Assembly (NCBI GenBank): GCA_017591395.1
Contig: WEDG01000270.1
Location: 1-64,000, forward strand
Direction: 5' to 3'
Origin: Schistocephalus solidus
Taxonomy: Eukaryota; Platyhelminthes; Cestoda; Diphyllobothriidea; Diphyllobothriidae
DNA length: 64,000 bases
This document shows positions 41,246-52,165 of the stretch, one piece after another; position 1 is the first letter of the stretch; each line of letters starts with the position of its first letter. Under the pieces are notes generated by a model, which had not been told where the DNA came from, did no database searches, and saw nothing but the letters and a program-made list of their open reading frames with translations. The position numbers and the translations under genes are program-made.

Positions 41246-42104
41246 TCAGTTGATGTCTGTTAAATCTGCTCGCAACTGATAAAAGTTTCCTCGCCAAACG
41301 TTACGCCGTTTTTCCTCTAAAGCAAGCGCAACGGAGAATAAGGAGTAGTCCCACATAAGCACCACATGATCACTACGACCGAGCGGAGGCATTGAAATAA
41401 TCTCGTCAATGCTGCCTGATATTTTCGTGAAAACCAGGTCGAGAGAGTTAGCCCTTTTGTCCTTCACGTGTTCTGGTGGGGGAAGGGACATGTTGTGTGA
41501 GGAGTGCCTTCAAGGTCTTTTGCAGAAAAACATAATCAAAAGTCGATTTCGGGCATGATGATTGTACAGTGCTCCAGTTAATTCCTGGTGCGTTGAAGTC
41601 ACCCATAATCATGACATTAGGTCGACTGGATAACTTTTCTAATTGTTCCAACAATAGGGTGTCCGCGACTCGGTCTATCCTAGGAGGCCGATGGACAATG
41701 AGGACATCCAGACATGGAGAGCCAAGAGCCTTGATGTTCAACCATCTGGCTTCCGTGCTGCACGTAAACTTGCTCGTCTTGTCAGACACTATTAGTACGT
41801 CATTCACATACACAATTATGCCACCATCCTGTCGGTTATCTCTGTCCCTCCGATATATTTGGTATCCAGACAATGTTATTTCGCTATCTCGAATACTGCC
41901 CGACAACCAGGTTTCGATTACTGCCATCACAAACGGAGATACTTTGGCAAGGAAAATTTTTAACTCATCAAGTTTTGATAAAAGGCTTTGTGCGTTTGTA
42001 TACAAGTACTTCAATTTTGCGCCAACCAAATTTCCTGTTGCATTTGTCAATTTTATGGGCCTAACTGCGTCTCCCTTAACGTCAAGGTCATATGTCTTTT
42101 CCAT
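41246..42104 (-). pseudogene. C-family APE endonuclease
   Basis: Frame 42104-41448: 'YLYTNAQSLLSKLDEL', 'AVIETWLSGSIRDSEITLSG' (catalytic E), 'DGGIIVYVND', 'VLIVHRPP', 'MIMGDFNAPGINW' (catalytic D and N) and 'LTQHVPSPTRTREGQ'. After a shift at about 41470, 41491-41246 adds 'SLDLVFTKI' and 'PLGRSDHVVLMWDYS' (catalytic D/H). All catalytic residues are intact. This domain nicks target DNA in active LINEs. Confidence 0.85.
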
Positions 42105-42274
42105 TTATTAATGATTTTCTTTAACTCTGGTTTCTTTAGTGAGAACGCTGGGCGTTACGGAATCAGTTCTGACATCTTTTTGGGCAATTGTTTCCCTAAT
42201 GGTTTTGGCGTTACTGAGGTGGCTGCCATTGTCCTCAGAACAATCAATTGGTTTGATGGAAAATTTGTATTCTT

Positions 42275-43240
42275 TTAAACTACATTCCCCTTGAAAATAG
42301 CCAGATTGTGTTCACCAGCCTTCAGTCTTGATTGTAGTTCCAAGACAAGTTCCCGGCGTTTCAGCCTTTCCGCAGGGGAGTAGTCCGGTTGAAAAAACCT
42401 CTTTATGCGAGTGACGGAGGTTAGTTTTTTGGATAGGATCACCTTGATTTGGTCTTTGCTCTCTAGCATTATTTTGAGAGGTCGCGGTCGCGGCGTTTCT
42501 AGGCTGTCTTAGACTTTTTTCCGATCCGATATGCCTCAATAACTTTTACTTTCATGCCCGGAGGGAGCTACTGGTTTAGGAGGCCATTAAACGAAGCAAG
42601 GTCTTCGGCGACACGGTCTTCAGGTCGGACGGCAGTTGACTCGTGCAAACCCTGAATAACTAAACACTGTTGCCGATCCTGGTGTTTGGAATTTTCGCTT
42701 CCTCCTAAGTTCTCCTTAGGGGCACGAGAACGGTTTATAGAGCTCTCGTTGGGATTTAGTCTACCTCTGACCATACTCTCATCTGAAGTCTTCAATGAAT
42801 CCATCAGAGTTGATTGTGACTTTGTCCTCCTATTGTGGTGTTTCCCCATTGCAGCTTGCCACGCGTTTATTTCTTGGGATTCAACTACGGGCTCTTTAGA
42901 ACACCCAAGATAGCAGGATAAGATTTGTGATTTGCTCTGGTCGTCGTCCGTAGGATTCAGAGACTGTGTTTCTGTCATCCGGTCGTTATGGGTATTTGCG
43001 TCCTAACATTGTGAGCTGTAACAAGTTGTAGTTTTTGATACTTTTGGTGTTTTAGTCACTGCCTTTTTAACTGGAATATTGCTAAGCGTATTTCGTCGAG
43101 TAATGTTATCTTGCAAGAGCTTCCTTAAGTCTGCAAGCTCATTTTCCAGTTTTTTGAACTCTTAGTAAAATATAAGAACATCCAACGCAAGATTCGTCCT
43201 CGTAGCCGACGGATTTGGCTGCCATTACGCTTTTTGCGCG
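42275..43240 (-). pseudogene. C-family ORF1 protein
   Basis: Begins near 43240 with 'MAAKSVGYEDESCVGC' (CxxC), a leucine/lysine helix after a frameshift ('KKLENELADLRKLLQDN'), then frame 42978-42568 ending 'QQCLVIQGLHES' (RNA-recognition start), and frame 42469-42275 with 'FFQPDYSPAERLKRREL' and 'AGEHNLAIFKGN'. The N-terminal CxxC is shared with the D-like copy ('YEEEACAICC'). Predicted to be an RNA-binding coiled-coil protein. Confidence 0.7.
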
Positions 43241-43834
43241 CTTTGCTGGTTTTTGGTTGTAAGTATAAACTGATTGAGTGCCAGTCGTGGATGTCGAAGC
43301 CAGCTCAACAGGCTTTCCTTTAAAGGAAGTTCCGTTCTTCTACTGTTCCGCATTTTCTCCAGAACAGACCTAAAAAATTACGAAAACAACTTAAAGATTC
43401 ATCTAAAAGCTCTTTGTCAGTTTATTTAAGGATTGCACAAATATTTGAATTTGCATCGAAAATTAGGCTCGCGAGAGATAAGTGTAGGTAGTCTCGGGCA
43501 CTAAGTGATGGCAATTCATCCAAATCTGTTGCTCATATATTCCATGTTCGGTTATCGGCTAAGCGTCTGAATGTAACTCCGCCCTTACTCGACTGTAACA
43601 AAAAATTTGTTACAGAAGATTTGGGCAAAGCAGAGTTGTTAAATTCGTTTTCTGCCAACCACTTTACCACTGAAACTAGCCCCACTCCCACAATTCCTCT
43701 GCTTTCAAATTCGCTTCTAACAACCATTAATGTCTCGCATTCATGTATTCAAAAGGAAAAAGTTCACCTAAAAAAATTCACATTCGGTTGGAACTGATAA
43801 CATTCCAAACTCCCTCATTAAACAGTTAAGGGAT

Positions 43835-44835
43835 TTGCCACATTTACTACGCAAGTTATTCTCAGTATTTCTCGAAAATGGTTTCTTCCCCGATTACTGG
43901 AAAACTTCTATTATAATAACAGTTTTTAAATCTGGTTCCCGCTCAGACGTTCATAACTATCGCGGTGTTCATAAAATGCCCTCTCTTGCTAAACTCTTCG
44001 AAAAACTAATTGCAAAACAAATCACGGATTTTTGCATAAGCAATCAAATTATCAACTTTTCTTTACACGGCTTCTTACCGGACCGCTCTTGTGAAACCTG
44101 CCACATGTCTTTTCTAAATCTACTAACGTCTCTTCATAATGATAATCTCTCTTTGATAGTCATCTATTTTGATCTTAGTAAGGCATTCAATAAGTGCCTC
44201 GTAAACGACTTCTAGCTAAACTAGAAGCTATAGGATTTCGTAGTCCCCTTACTGACTTTATTAGATCATACCTAAATGATCGAAAGCAAAACGTTTTAGA
44301 AGGGTCCTCATACTCAAGTGCTACCCCGATTGTTAGTGGTGTCCTTCAAGGTACCGTATTAGGTCCTTTGTTGTTCTTACTGTATATAAATGATATTTCA
44401 TCGATAGTTAAACATTCTCAATCATTTATTTATGCTGATGACCTCAAATGCGTGTATTCCTTCTCTAACTCTACGAACGAATGGTGCCTAGAACAAATTC
44501 ATTCAGACTTAGGCGCTCTTTCGCACTGGAGCTCCACATGGCAAATGGAGTTCTCACCTACTAAGTGTCGCTACACGAGTTTTGGGCCTGTAAGGCTGCC
44601 GCAACCTCTTATTTTTGAAGGTCGTCCTATGATTGAATGTTCCTCCATCAAGGACTTGGGCTTAAACTACACCAATAAATTAGATCTTTCGCCTCATGCC
44701 GATAGAATTACGGCCAAAGCTGCTCAGATTTGCGGCTTTATTTCTTATAATTTCTACCTTCCTGAAATTAAATTAAGACTTTCGTATGTTTGGACTTCCC
44801 ATTCTGGAATTTTGCTGTCCTTTTCTTCGGTTTAA
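43835..44835 (+). pseudogene. A-family reverse transcriptase
   Basis: Two frames overlap at 44194-44215 and are joined by one frameshift at the AFN/P-K block (the usual 'AFDKVPR' is read as 'AFNK' then 'PRKRLLAKLEA'). The catalytic YADD is intact near 44428-44439. 'SSIKDLGLNYTNKLDLSPH' and 'PEIKLRLSY' close the palm and start the thumb. The polypeptide stops at 44835, short of the C-terminal block, which continues in another frame at 45040-45230. Confidence 0.8.
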
Positions 44836-45562
44836 TGAACGAATCTAGCCGTTAAAAATTTGAAAATGTCCCAAGACATTTCACAAAAAACTCCTATTTC
44901 CGACTCTTTCAACTACTTCCTTTTCAAAAAGATGTCCCCAAGCTTACTGTCATTACCCCCGTTAGTCTTCCTTATAACCTAAGAAATTCTGCACTAATTA
45001 TACCTCCCCTGCATCCTCCACGTGTTAACGCTCTCTTTTCTTTGCTTCTAGCTATAGTTTTCTTTGGAATAACTTGCCAATTGAAATAAGGTCGTTTACT
45101 AGTCTATCTGCATTCAAGCGAAGACTGCACATTTATCTTAACACTGATTCTATTAACCTTTTATTTTCCTCATCTTTTCCCAGTAGCTTTCCCCATGACT
45201 CGGAGAAAGGACTATCGGGAATTTAAGTGACTCCCTTGATCCGATATTTTCGCTACCTAGGGTCGCCCATGAACTATGATGTCTCCTTATATCACCAGTC
45301 ATCCAAACGATGACGTCATTCGGACGTTCACATTTGGCGGTCCACACACTAAAATGCTACCGTTTCTTTGGATACTTACCATCATCAGAATTCAATTCTT
45401 GATCCTAAGATGCTAAGGACTTAAGTTCATTAACGCATTTTCGTGAGATTTTGATTCATATGCCTATGTGATCAAGAACGAATCACCTCGACGTTTCATT
45501 ATCTCATTCTGAAATGCTACTACCGTATTACCCTACTCTACCACCTGACCATTTGTTCCTAA

Positions 45563-45648
45563 GCAGTTTTTTCTCCTACCTTCTATTAAAAAATGAAGGC
45601 TTATTGAACTCTACCTCCATTTTTATGGTAGGAGTTTTTTTCGCTGCC
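45563..45648 (+). other. ENE-like U-rich hairpin (A family)
   Basis: GCAG/CTGC outer arms, T-tracts 45567-45572 and 45635-45641, inner stem CTCCTACC/GGTAGGAG. Confidence 0.55.
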
Positions 45649-45822
45649 TATTTTTTTCTAGTTCACCATAAATTTTAAAACATCGCTAACTGTTGACATA
45701 GCAGGACAAGTTATGTATTTGTACATTTTATCTGCACACATTGTCATAACTTTATTTCGTTACTTATTTTTTCTTAGACAGTGCCTTGCCGGTGCAAACC
45801 GAATATAAATTCTAAATTCTAA

Positions 45823-46802
45823 ATTTTCTTTGGAATAACTTGCCAATTGAAATAAGGTTATTAATTAGTTTATCTACATTCAAGCGAAGACTGCACATTT
45901 ATCTTAACACTGATTGTATTAACCTTTTACTTTCCTCAGCTTTTCCCAGCAGCTTTCTCCATTACTCGGAGAAAGGACCTTCAAGAAGTTAAAGGGCCTT
46001 CTTTAACCTATTTTTCTCTGCCTTGAGTTCCCCAGGATCCGTGATGTCTCCTTATAACACCATTCCGTCAAACTATGAAGTCATTCGTAAGTACACATTC
46101 GAACGTACACAGTCTAAAATTCTCCCGTTTCTTTGGATACTTACCATCATCAGAATTCAATTTTTTATCCTAAGATTTTGAGGCCTTAATGTCACTGACA
46201 CATTTTCCCGAGATTTTGTTTCATGCGCCTGATTGCTCAAGAACTAACTATATCGACGTTTAATTATCTCATTCTGAAATGCTACTGCAGTATTAGACTT
46301 CTCTACCCCTTAACTTATTTTCCTTGGCAGTTTTTTATTTAAGTCACTTTAAGTCACTTTATTGAGGGAAGTAGGCTTTCGCCCTTGAACTCCCTATTCA
46401 CACGCAAAAATGTCAATAGAACAAACGTTTTCATTGATAAATTTGACAACTTAAAATGTAGGGTCATCGATATGTGTGGGTTAGGCGCAAGCTGCCACTT
46501 CTTACACAATCTTCAGTATATTTACAATAGTTTCTCAGAAACTATTGTACGCTCCTTTCGAAAAGAAAGTCCTATTGAACTCTGCCTGTATTATCAAGGT
46601 AGGAGTTTTTTCACTGCCTATTTTCTAGTTCACAATTAATTTCAAAACATTGCTAACCATTGCCCTAACAGGAAAAGTTCTGCCTACATTATTACAAATT
46701 TGTGCATTTTATATGCACACAGTTTCAAAATTTTATTTTGGTACTAATGTTTGTTTCGATAGTGCCTTCTTGGCACTAACCAAATATAAATGCCAAATTC
46801 CA
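45823..46802 (+). mobile_element. A-family LINE 3' end, inserted against the tail of another A copy
   Basis: Begins at 'TTTTCTTTGGAATAAC', directly after the tail of the previous copy, and runs through the 3' UTR to about 46797. It is interrupted at 46338-46550 by a minus-strand group-1 end. The terminal hairpin at 46761-46777 is fully Watson-Crick paired. Confidence 0.75.
46338..46550 (-). mobile_element. Group-1 LINE 3' end (minus) inside A
   Basis: Has TTATTGAGGGAA and the GGG...CCC hairpin of group 1 (46365-46394), with an AAGTGACTTA tail. It is only about 210 bp. Its far end contains a perfect 13-bp inverted repeat (46523-46549). A-family sequence continues on both sides. Confidence 0.65.
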
Positions 46803-47686
46803 GAACTGGCCGAGTCTTAATGGGTTACCGGCGGAAGTTTTGAGGGAGGTCGGTGATGGGTCGTCAAAACCACGCTCCATGTTTTCCTTCATACTTAGGG
46901 GTTTATTTTCTGTCAGTCAATTGGTAATCTGCGTGGATTACACTGCTGTATAAGAGCGGAGGTCACGTTTCCGCAAATAATTACAGACCAGTAATCTTTA
47001 TCTCTTTTGCTGGAAAACTATGGAAAAAATAACTAAGCGACAAGAAATATAGGTCCTTGAGCAAACTAATTTGCCTTCTGATTTCCAGCATAAATTCCAC
47101 AGAGGCAGGTTCTGCATGACAAATTTTCTCCGTTGCTTAACACGCTGGAATCACGCATTTGATGGAGGGATTATGATGCAGGCAGTCATTATTGACTTTA
47201 CGAAAGTCTTCGATAGTGTGCCTCATTATTGCCTTACCCAAAATCTCATCCGAATTTGAATAACATCTCCAGTACGGCTTAAAACAAAGTTGATTTTGTC
47301 TTTCCAGTTTATTACTCTGGATTGTGCAGTGGACTCGCGCGCTGGTAAAACCTGCTAGGTTTGATTTCATCTACGTCAATTTCAAGACGGCCTTTGACAG
47401 CGTCCTACAATAACGTCTAATTTAGCAATTATCTTAAATTAAAATAAAAGGAAACCTACTGGCATGGATCGCATATTTTCTTGCAGGGAGGTCACAAACC
47501 CTGCGCACCGATACATCGAAGTCAACCCGGCTCGAAGTGGTGTCTCCCCATATTCGGTCTTAGGGCCATTGCTCTTCCTAGTCTATATCAAAGACTCTGT
47601 CGAAAACCCGGGTCCCAGCGCCATCCTGTTTGCTGACGATGTTAAACTGTGGAGAGTCATCGGATATGATGAGGATGGGCACACAT
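46803..47686 (+). pseudogene. I-family LINE RT (first segment)
   Basis: Group-1 RT. Readable blocks: 'GLPAEVLREVGD' near 46820, 'WITLLYKSGG' and 'ANNYRPVIFISFAGK' near 46935-47020, 'FHRGRFCMTNFLRCLTRW' near 47090-47150, 'AVIIDFTKVFDSVPH' near 47185, then a duplicated-looking 'FQDGL' stretch near 47375, 'VLGPLLFLVYIKD' and 'ILFADDVKLWRVIG' (47620-47665, intact FADD). Cut at 47686 by an A insertion; continues at 50147. Confidence 0.75.
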
Positions 47687-49116
47687 GTTCGTGTAAACGC
47701 TCTCTCTTCAATGCTTCTAGGTATAGTTTTCTTTGGAATAACTTGCCAATTGAAATTAGGTCATTTACTAGTCTATCTGCATTCAAGCGAAGACTGCACA
47801 TTTATCTTATCACTGATTCTATTAACCTTATATTTTTCTCATCTTTTCCCAGTAGCTTTCCCCATGACTCGGAAAAAGGACAATCGGGAATTTAAGTGAC
47901 CCTCTTGAAACAATATTTTCACTACCTCGAGTCGCACATGAACTATGATGCCTCCTTATATCACCAGTCATCCAAACGATGACGTCATTCGGACGTACAC
48001 ATTCAGTGGTCCACAGTCTAAAATGAAACCGTTTCTTTGGATACTAACCATCATCAGAATTCAATTCTGGATCCTAAGATGCTGAGGACTTAAGTTAATT
48101 GACGCATTTTCATGAGATTTTGTTTCATACGCCTAAGTGATCAAGAAAGAATCACCTCGACGTTTCATTATATCATTCTGAAATGCTACTACCGAACTTC
48201 AAAAAGGCCCAACGATCCAACTTCTATTCCATAAGATACGCGACAATATGGAATGCCCTGCCAAATTCTATTAAAAATAGTCGAACCATACGAGAATTTA
48301 AAATAAAAATCAAACAATATATGTTAAATATTAGCACACATCTATTTTTTTGAATAAGATAGGGCATTTTTTTCAACTCAGTTCTTCAACATAGAATTCG
48401 GGCCGAAAGGGCTCTGACGCGGCAGTTACTGTTGGCGATAGCTGCTTCAATCCTGAGTTCTCCCGATGAGTTGTATTATCTGCACCTAGAAGTCAAGCTG
48501 AAAATCCAAACATACTTTGCGTGCGGTGATAGCCATTCACTAGAACCGGATACTCAGGCCAGAATCTCCCACGATTAGTTATTTAATGTCCTTTTATAAA
48601 CCACCTACGACGACCTGCAATGCACACAGAGATTAAGAATCTTATCATCTGGTTATGTGTTACACCCTCTGGTTATGGGCAAGCTATAAGTGGTGGTTAG
48701 TGACCAACAAGACTCATAAATACTTATCTTCTGGCTAGGCACAAGGGCTCTCAATTTAATGATTTATATATCCATTATCTAAAAGCAGCTTGTTTTCTAT
48801 CTTTAAAACTATTTTAAAAAATTATGATAACTTTTACATTTAAAAATGTTTTTTTGGATAGCGTCTTTATTTTTTTATGTATAATTTTTATGATTAGTAA
48901 ACAATTTGCTTTTAAAAACTAACTTGCAAAACTTATTATTTTTTTATCTCTGTCTGTTAGTAGTATGTTTTTTTTCCATTTTTAACATCATTTATGCTCT
49001 ATGTTATTCGAATGTGCAATGAGCCGCACGTCTAGGTTTTGATATAGCTTTATGAAACGAATGGTACTAGCGGTTTCATACAGCTAGATCAAACATAATC
49101 AACACTATGATATATA

Positions 49117-49362
49117 ACCATCGCTGGAAAGCTTTAAAAGGAACCTTGACAGTTTTATGTTCCGCAACGAGCCTGAGCGATGAGGCATTTATCTTAACCC
49201 TCGAGAGTCGTGCACCACTTGTCAAATTTTATGACCGCCTTTTGTACCTTTGCAACCCACACAGTTTCTCTGTATACCGCACTTAATTTTACGTTACAAA
49301 TAGGGTACTCAAAGGCCCATGCCTATTTCCCTCAATAAATTGAATTGAATTGAATTGAATAA
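49117..49362 (+). mobile_element. C-family LINE 3' end (plus), youngest of the nest
   Basis: A 246-bp end matching the reverse of 39036-39290 closely. Terminal hairpin at 49303-49332 and ATTGA/ATTGAATTG tail at 49338-49362. Confidence 0.85.
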
Positions 49363-49690
49363 TACAAATAGGAAGACTGTATGACTGCATTGAAAGTTTC
49401 TTACCGTTGAACTCTTCTTGCTCCTAATCTATTTTCACCTTTTTAGAAATCAGTCAACTAAGTCTAATTATTCGGCAGACCCCACACCGGAATCGACTGC
49501 GCTCGCATCTGATTGTAAGTACCTATCCCTTCGAATCGACCGCAGACGTTTCTACCTCTGTCAAATGAATACCCTCGAACGTCAATAACAGACTAGTCTT
49601 GACTCTAAACATTATTTCCCTGATACATTCATCTTCATTCTGTATAGCTGTTTTAACTTCATTTTTTTGCTATTTCTAAACCTTTGGAAA

Positions 49691-49807
49691 ACAGGTTTTT
49701 TTACTTAAAAACAAACTCGTCATTTCAACACTGCTATTTAAGCAAACAAACAAACCAAAGCTTAAGTGTTTAATGAAAAGAGGAGTTTGTTTTAGGTTTT
49801 TTCCTGT
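49691..49807 (+). other. ENE-like U-rich hairpin (F family)
   Basis: Outer stem ACAGG (49691-49695) with CCTGT (49803-49807), T7 49696-49702 facing T6 49797-49802, inner perfect 11-bp stem 49708-49718 with 49783-49793. Confidence 0.55.
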
Positions 49808-49895
49808 GTTCTAAGGATTTGACGGCGCCAAGCAGTGCCAAATCAATAAACCTATTATTATTACCCTACTCTACCACCTGACCATTTTTTCCTTA

Positions 49896-49980
49896 GCAGT
49901 TTTTTCCTCCTACCTTCTATTCAAAAATGAAGGCTTATTGAACACTGCCTCCATTTTTATGGTGGGAGTTTTTTCACTGC
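49896..49980 (+). other. ENE-like U-rich hairpin (A family)
   Basis: GCAG/CTGC outer arms, T-tracts on both strands, inner stem CTCCTACC/GGTGGGAG: an A-to-G change that keeps pairing through G-U. Confidence 0.5.
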
Positions 49981-50146
49981 CTATTTTTTCTAGTTCACCA
50001 TTAATTTTAAAACATTGCTAACTGTTGACATAGCAGGACAAGTTATGTATTTGTACATTTTATCTGCACACATTGTCATAACTTTATTTCGTTACTAATG
50101 TTTGCTTAGGCAGTGCCTTGCTGGTGCTAACCAAATATAAATTCTT

Positions 50147-50870
50147 AATATTTCAAGAGCATCTCAACCGGTTTAACACTGACATGTTCTTTTTGTTCTT
50201 AAATTTCAACGTTGATGAATGTGTAGTTCTAAACCTCCGCACCAACAAGACCAGAGGAAAATAATTGCTTTCGATACCATCTCGATGGCCAGCTCCTTTT
50301 GAATGTTGAAGAACAAAATTAACTTGGCATTCTTATAATCCCGTCGTTCTTATCATCTTCACATTTTCTAAAGACAGCTAAACATATGGCACAGGCATTA
50401 TTTGCGCTGAGACGAGGATTTTAGTAGATTAATAAGGAACGAATCGGAAAACATGCAAGGCTATTCATTCGGGCTCACTTGGAAAATGCCGTAGAGGGCT
50501 GACGTCCGTGGTTGAAGAAGGATTATCTAAAAATATAACGAATGCAGGCGAGGGCTTAGAAGATGGTCAGCAATCTTGGACGTCAGCCTTACGAAGCCAG
50601 GTCTGCTGACTTGATTTGTTTCCTCTCAATTACAGGCAACTACACGGTGACCTCATTAAAATCTACCAGATTTTTAGAGGCTGTGGATATGCCTTACAGT
50701 TTATTAGCTTCTTAGAATTGGTTGAAAAGGACCATATGCAGGGTCGACCATTTACATCGCAGAGGAATTTAATTCTTATGGACGTCCGACGGAACGCCTT
50801 CTCGCAACGGGTCGCTCGAGCAAGGAACGGAATGTCTGACTCGGTGGTTTAAAGAAATTTTCGACGCATT
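50147..50870 (+). pseudogene. I-family LINE RT C-terminal part (second segment)
   Basis: 'FNVDECVVLNLRTNK' near 50205-50245 continues the RT after the palm. Then 'FIRAHLENAV'-like near 50470, 'PLNYRQLHGDLIKIYQIFRG' (50620-50690), and 'NAFSQRVARARNGM' near 50790-50835, the usual C-terminal block of group 1. The frame ends at 50852. Confidence 0.75.
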
Positions 50871-51214
50871 TAACCGCAAAGCAGATAATCATTTGCTGAG
50901 ACATTTCTGCATATATGATCAAGATTGTGTCAGTGGGGGCAGGTGAAAACCTTGCAACAGTTATTCGAAAGTTTCAACTAAGAACTTTACATATCAATTC
51001 AGTATCGTCAGTACAAGCCAAGCTTTAACTACAGAGAAAGCTTAAGCTATGCAGCCTGCAAACTGCATATTTTTAAAGTATCGTGAAACGCAAGAAAGAA
51101 GGAAATCGTATTATAAACGGCTCTGATAGAGGGAATGAACAAAGTCTAAGGAACAGCCATAATAAGAGTCAGAAGTAGTATCCAAGACAACCAAAGGCTT
51201 ATTGACTTCAAGAA

Positions 51215-51485
51215 GTCATAACCACAGCTTAAATATATACACATGTTGAAGTTCGAGGCTGCCCCAAGCGCCAGTATTCATGCTAGAGACAGCTATAGCA
51301 AAACCTCCAGCCTCTTGGACTTACAACATTAGCTCAAAAAAATAACCACTGAGCAAAAATATCAACTAACTGACGTGACAGAAACCTGAATGAATGATAA
51401 AACGTAGACAATGGAATTTGATGAAGTGGTGCTCACCGATCAAGATACGGAACATGCTTGTACCGTTGCGTCTAGGGGTTCAATA
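51215..51485 (+). pseudogene. Group-1 LINE endonuclease remnant
   Basis: Readable as 'LTDVTET*MNDKT' (the W of the ETW motif is a TGA) followed by 'EFDEVVLTDQD'. Only the N-terminal half of the domain is present. No partner sequence is attached. Confidence 0.45.
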
Positions 51486-51504
51486 AAGAGCCCTCACAGG
51501 CGGT

Positions 51505-51745
51505 CGCATAGCGACTAGTTATATACGTTGGCAGAGCGTTTGATTCAATTACCAAAGGTCGTGGGTTCGAATCTCAAGTTGTTTACACTTGGGCTTTGGG
51601 TATGCCTAGCTCATGACGGCTAATAAGCCAGAAATGACCATTCTTATCTCCCTTGTCTTTGCTGGTACTCCGGTATACCATTGCATTTGGTATTGGAGGC
51701 CAAACATGCACCTTCAAGTCTGAATTCAGTGTAAAAATGGAGGGG
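51505..51745 (+). mobile_element. tRNA-derived SINE-like sequence
   Basis: A tRNA-like head at about 51510-51590 with A-box-like GTTGGCAGAGCG and B-box GGGTTCGAATCTC, followed by a non-tRNA body of about 150 bp and an A/T-rich end near 51745. The anticodon arm does not fold well. No second copy lies in the window, so SINE status rests on the promoter boxes and length alone. Confidence 0.45.
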
Positions 51746-52165
51746 CTGGACTTAATATATCCCAATAATTTTTATTTTTCCACAAATAATATAAATTTTT
51801 ATCTGAAAGTTTTAAATTATTTAATACTCAATCAGGATAAGTTGGTTGCCGACAGCTAACATGTGCACTGTCTATTGACCTACATGACAGTTCGAATGTA
51901 GTATCTGACGCGATCCCTCGCGTGCAGCATTGCAAATTGGCACAAGGATGGCGACTTGCGTGTGAATTAGATTTGAGTGAGAAAAGACTTTCACTGCATC
52001 TAGCGCATTATCTCCCCCACCTGGGTCCGTTGTCATGACCAGGTAAAGAAGACCGAAAGTGGGAAATGGTACAGATGATTGGCGCGGCTGGAGCCGCCTC
52101 TAAGCGTGCCACCATACCTGGGAATGGGAGTGCATGGAATTCGAGTGCAATAAAGGCCAAATTAA

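Larger units (their letters stand above)
39035..43364 (-). mobile_element. C-family LINE, best-preserved full-length copy
   Basis: A 4.3-kb minus-strand element. From its 5' side: ORF1 (about 43240-42280), ORF2 with endonuclease (42104-41246), linker (41239-40880), RT (40773-39425), 3' UTR, terminal hairpin (39061-39091) and an AATTC-type tail (39035-39055). About six frameshifts separate long open stretches (up to 218 aa). It serves as the reference for the broken C copy at 2148-6700 and the end at 49117-49362. It lies between A-family fragments. Confidence 0.85.
43365..45822 (+). mobile_element. A-family LINE, 2.5-kb 5'-truncated copy
   Basis: Starts in the linker ('KKLRKQLKDSSKSSLSV' readable from about 43370) and contains the RT and full 3' UTR. 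RT blocks: 'NGFFPDYWKTSIIITVFKSG' (43880), 'SLAKLFEKLIAKQITDF', 'HGFLPDRSCETCHMSFLN', 'IVIYFDLSKAF' (to 44190), then frame 44194-44835 with 'GVLQGTVLGPLLFLLYINDI' and 'FIYADDLKCVYS'. It ends with the ATTCTAA tail at 45822 and is immediately followed by another A end. Confidence 0.85.
48194..49857 (+). mobile_element. F-family LINE 3' end (plus)
   Basis: Starts inside the last RT codons and contains the long F 3' UTR, matching 11298-12720 in reverse. It is interrupted by C at 49117-49362. It ends AATAAACCTATTATTA against A-family sequence. Confidence 0.8.
47687..50146 (+). mobile_element. Nested block: A-family end carrying F, which carries C
   Basis: A-family sequence at 47687-48193 and 49858-50146 is split by F at 48194-49857. 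F is itself split by a C end at 49117-49362. Each level rejoins cleanly when the inner one is removed: A at 'CTACTACCG/TATTACCC' as in 45500-45530, and F at 'ATATATAA/AATACAAAT' as in 11795. The whole block sits in the RT of the I element. Confidence 0.85.
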
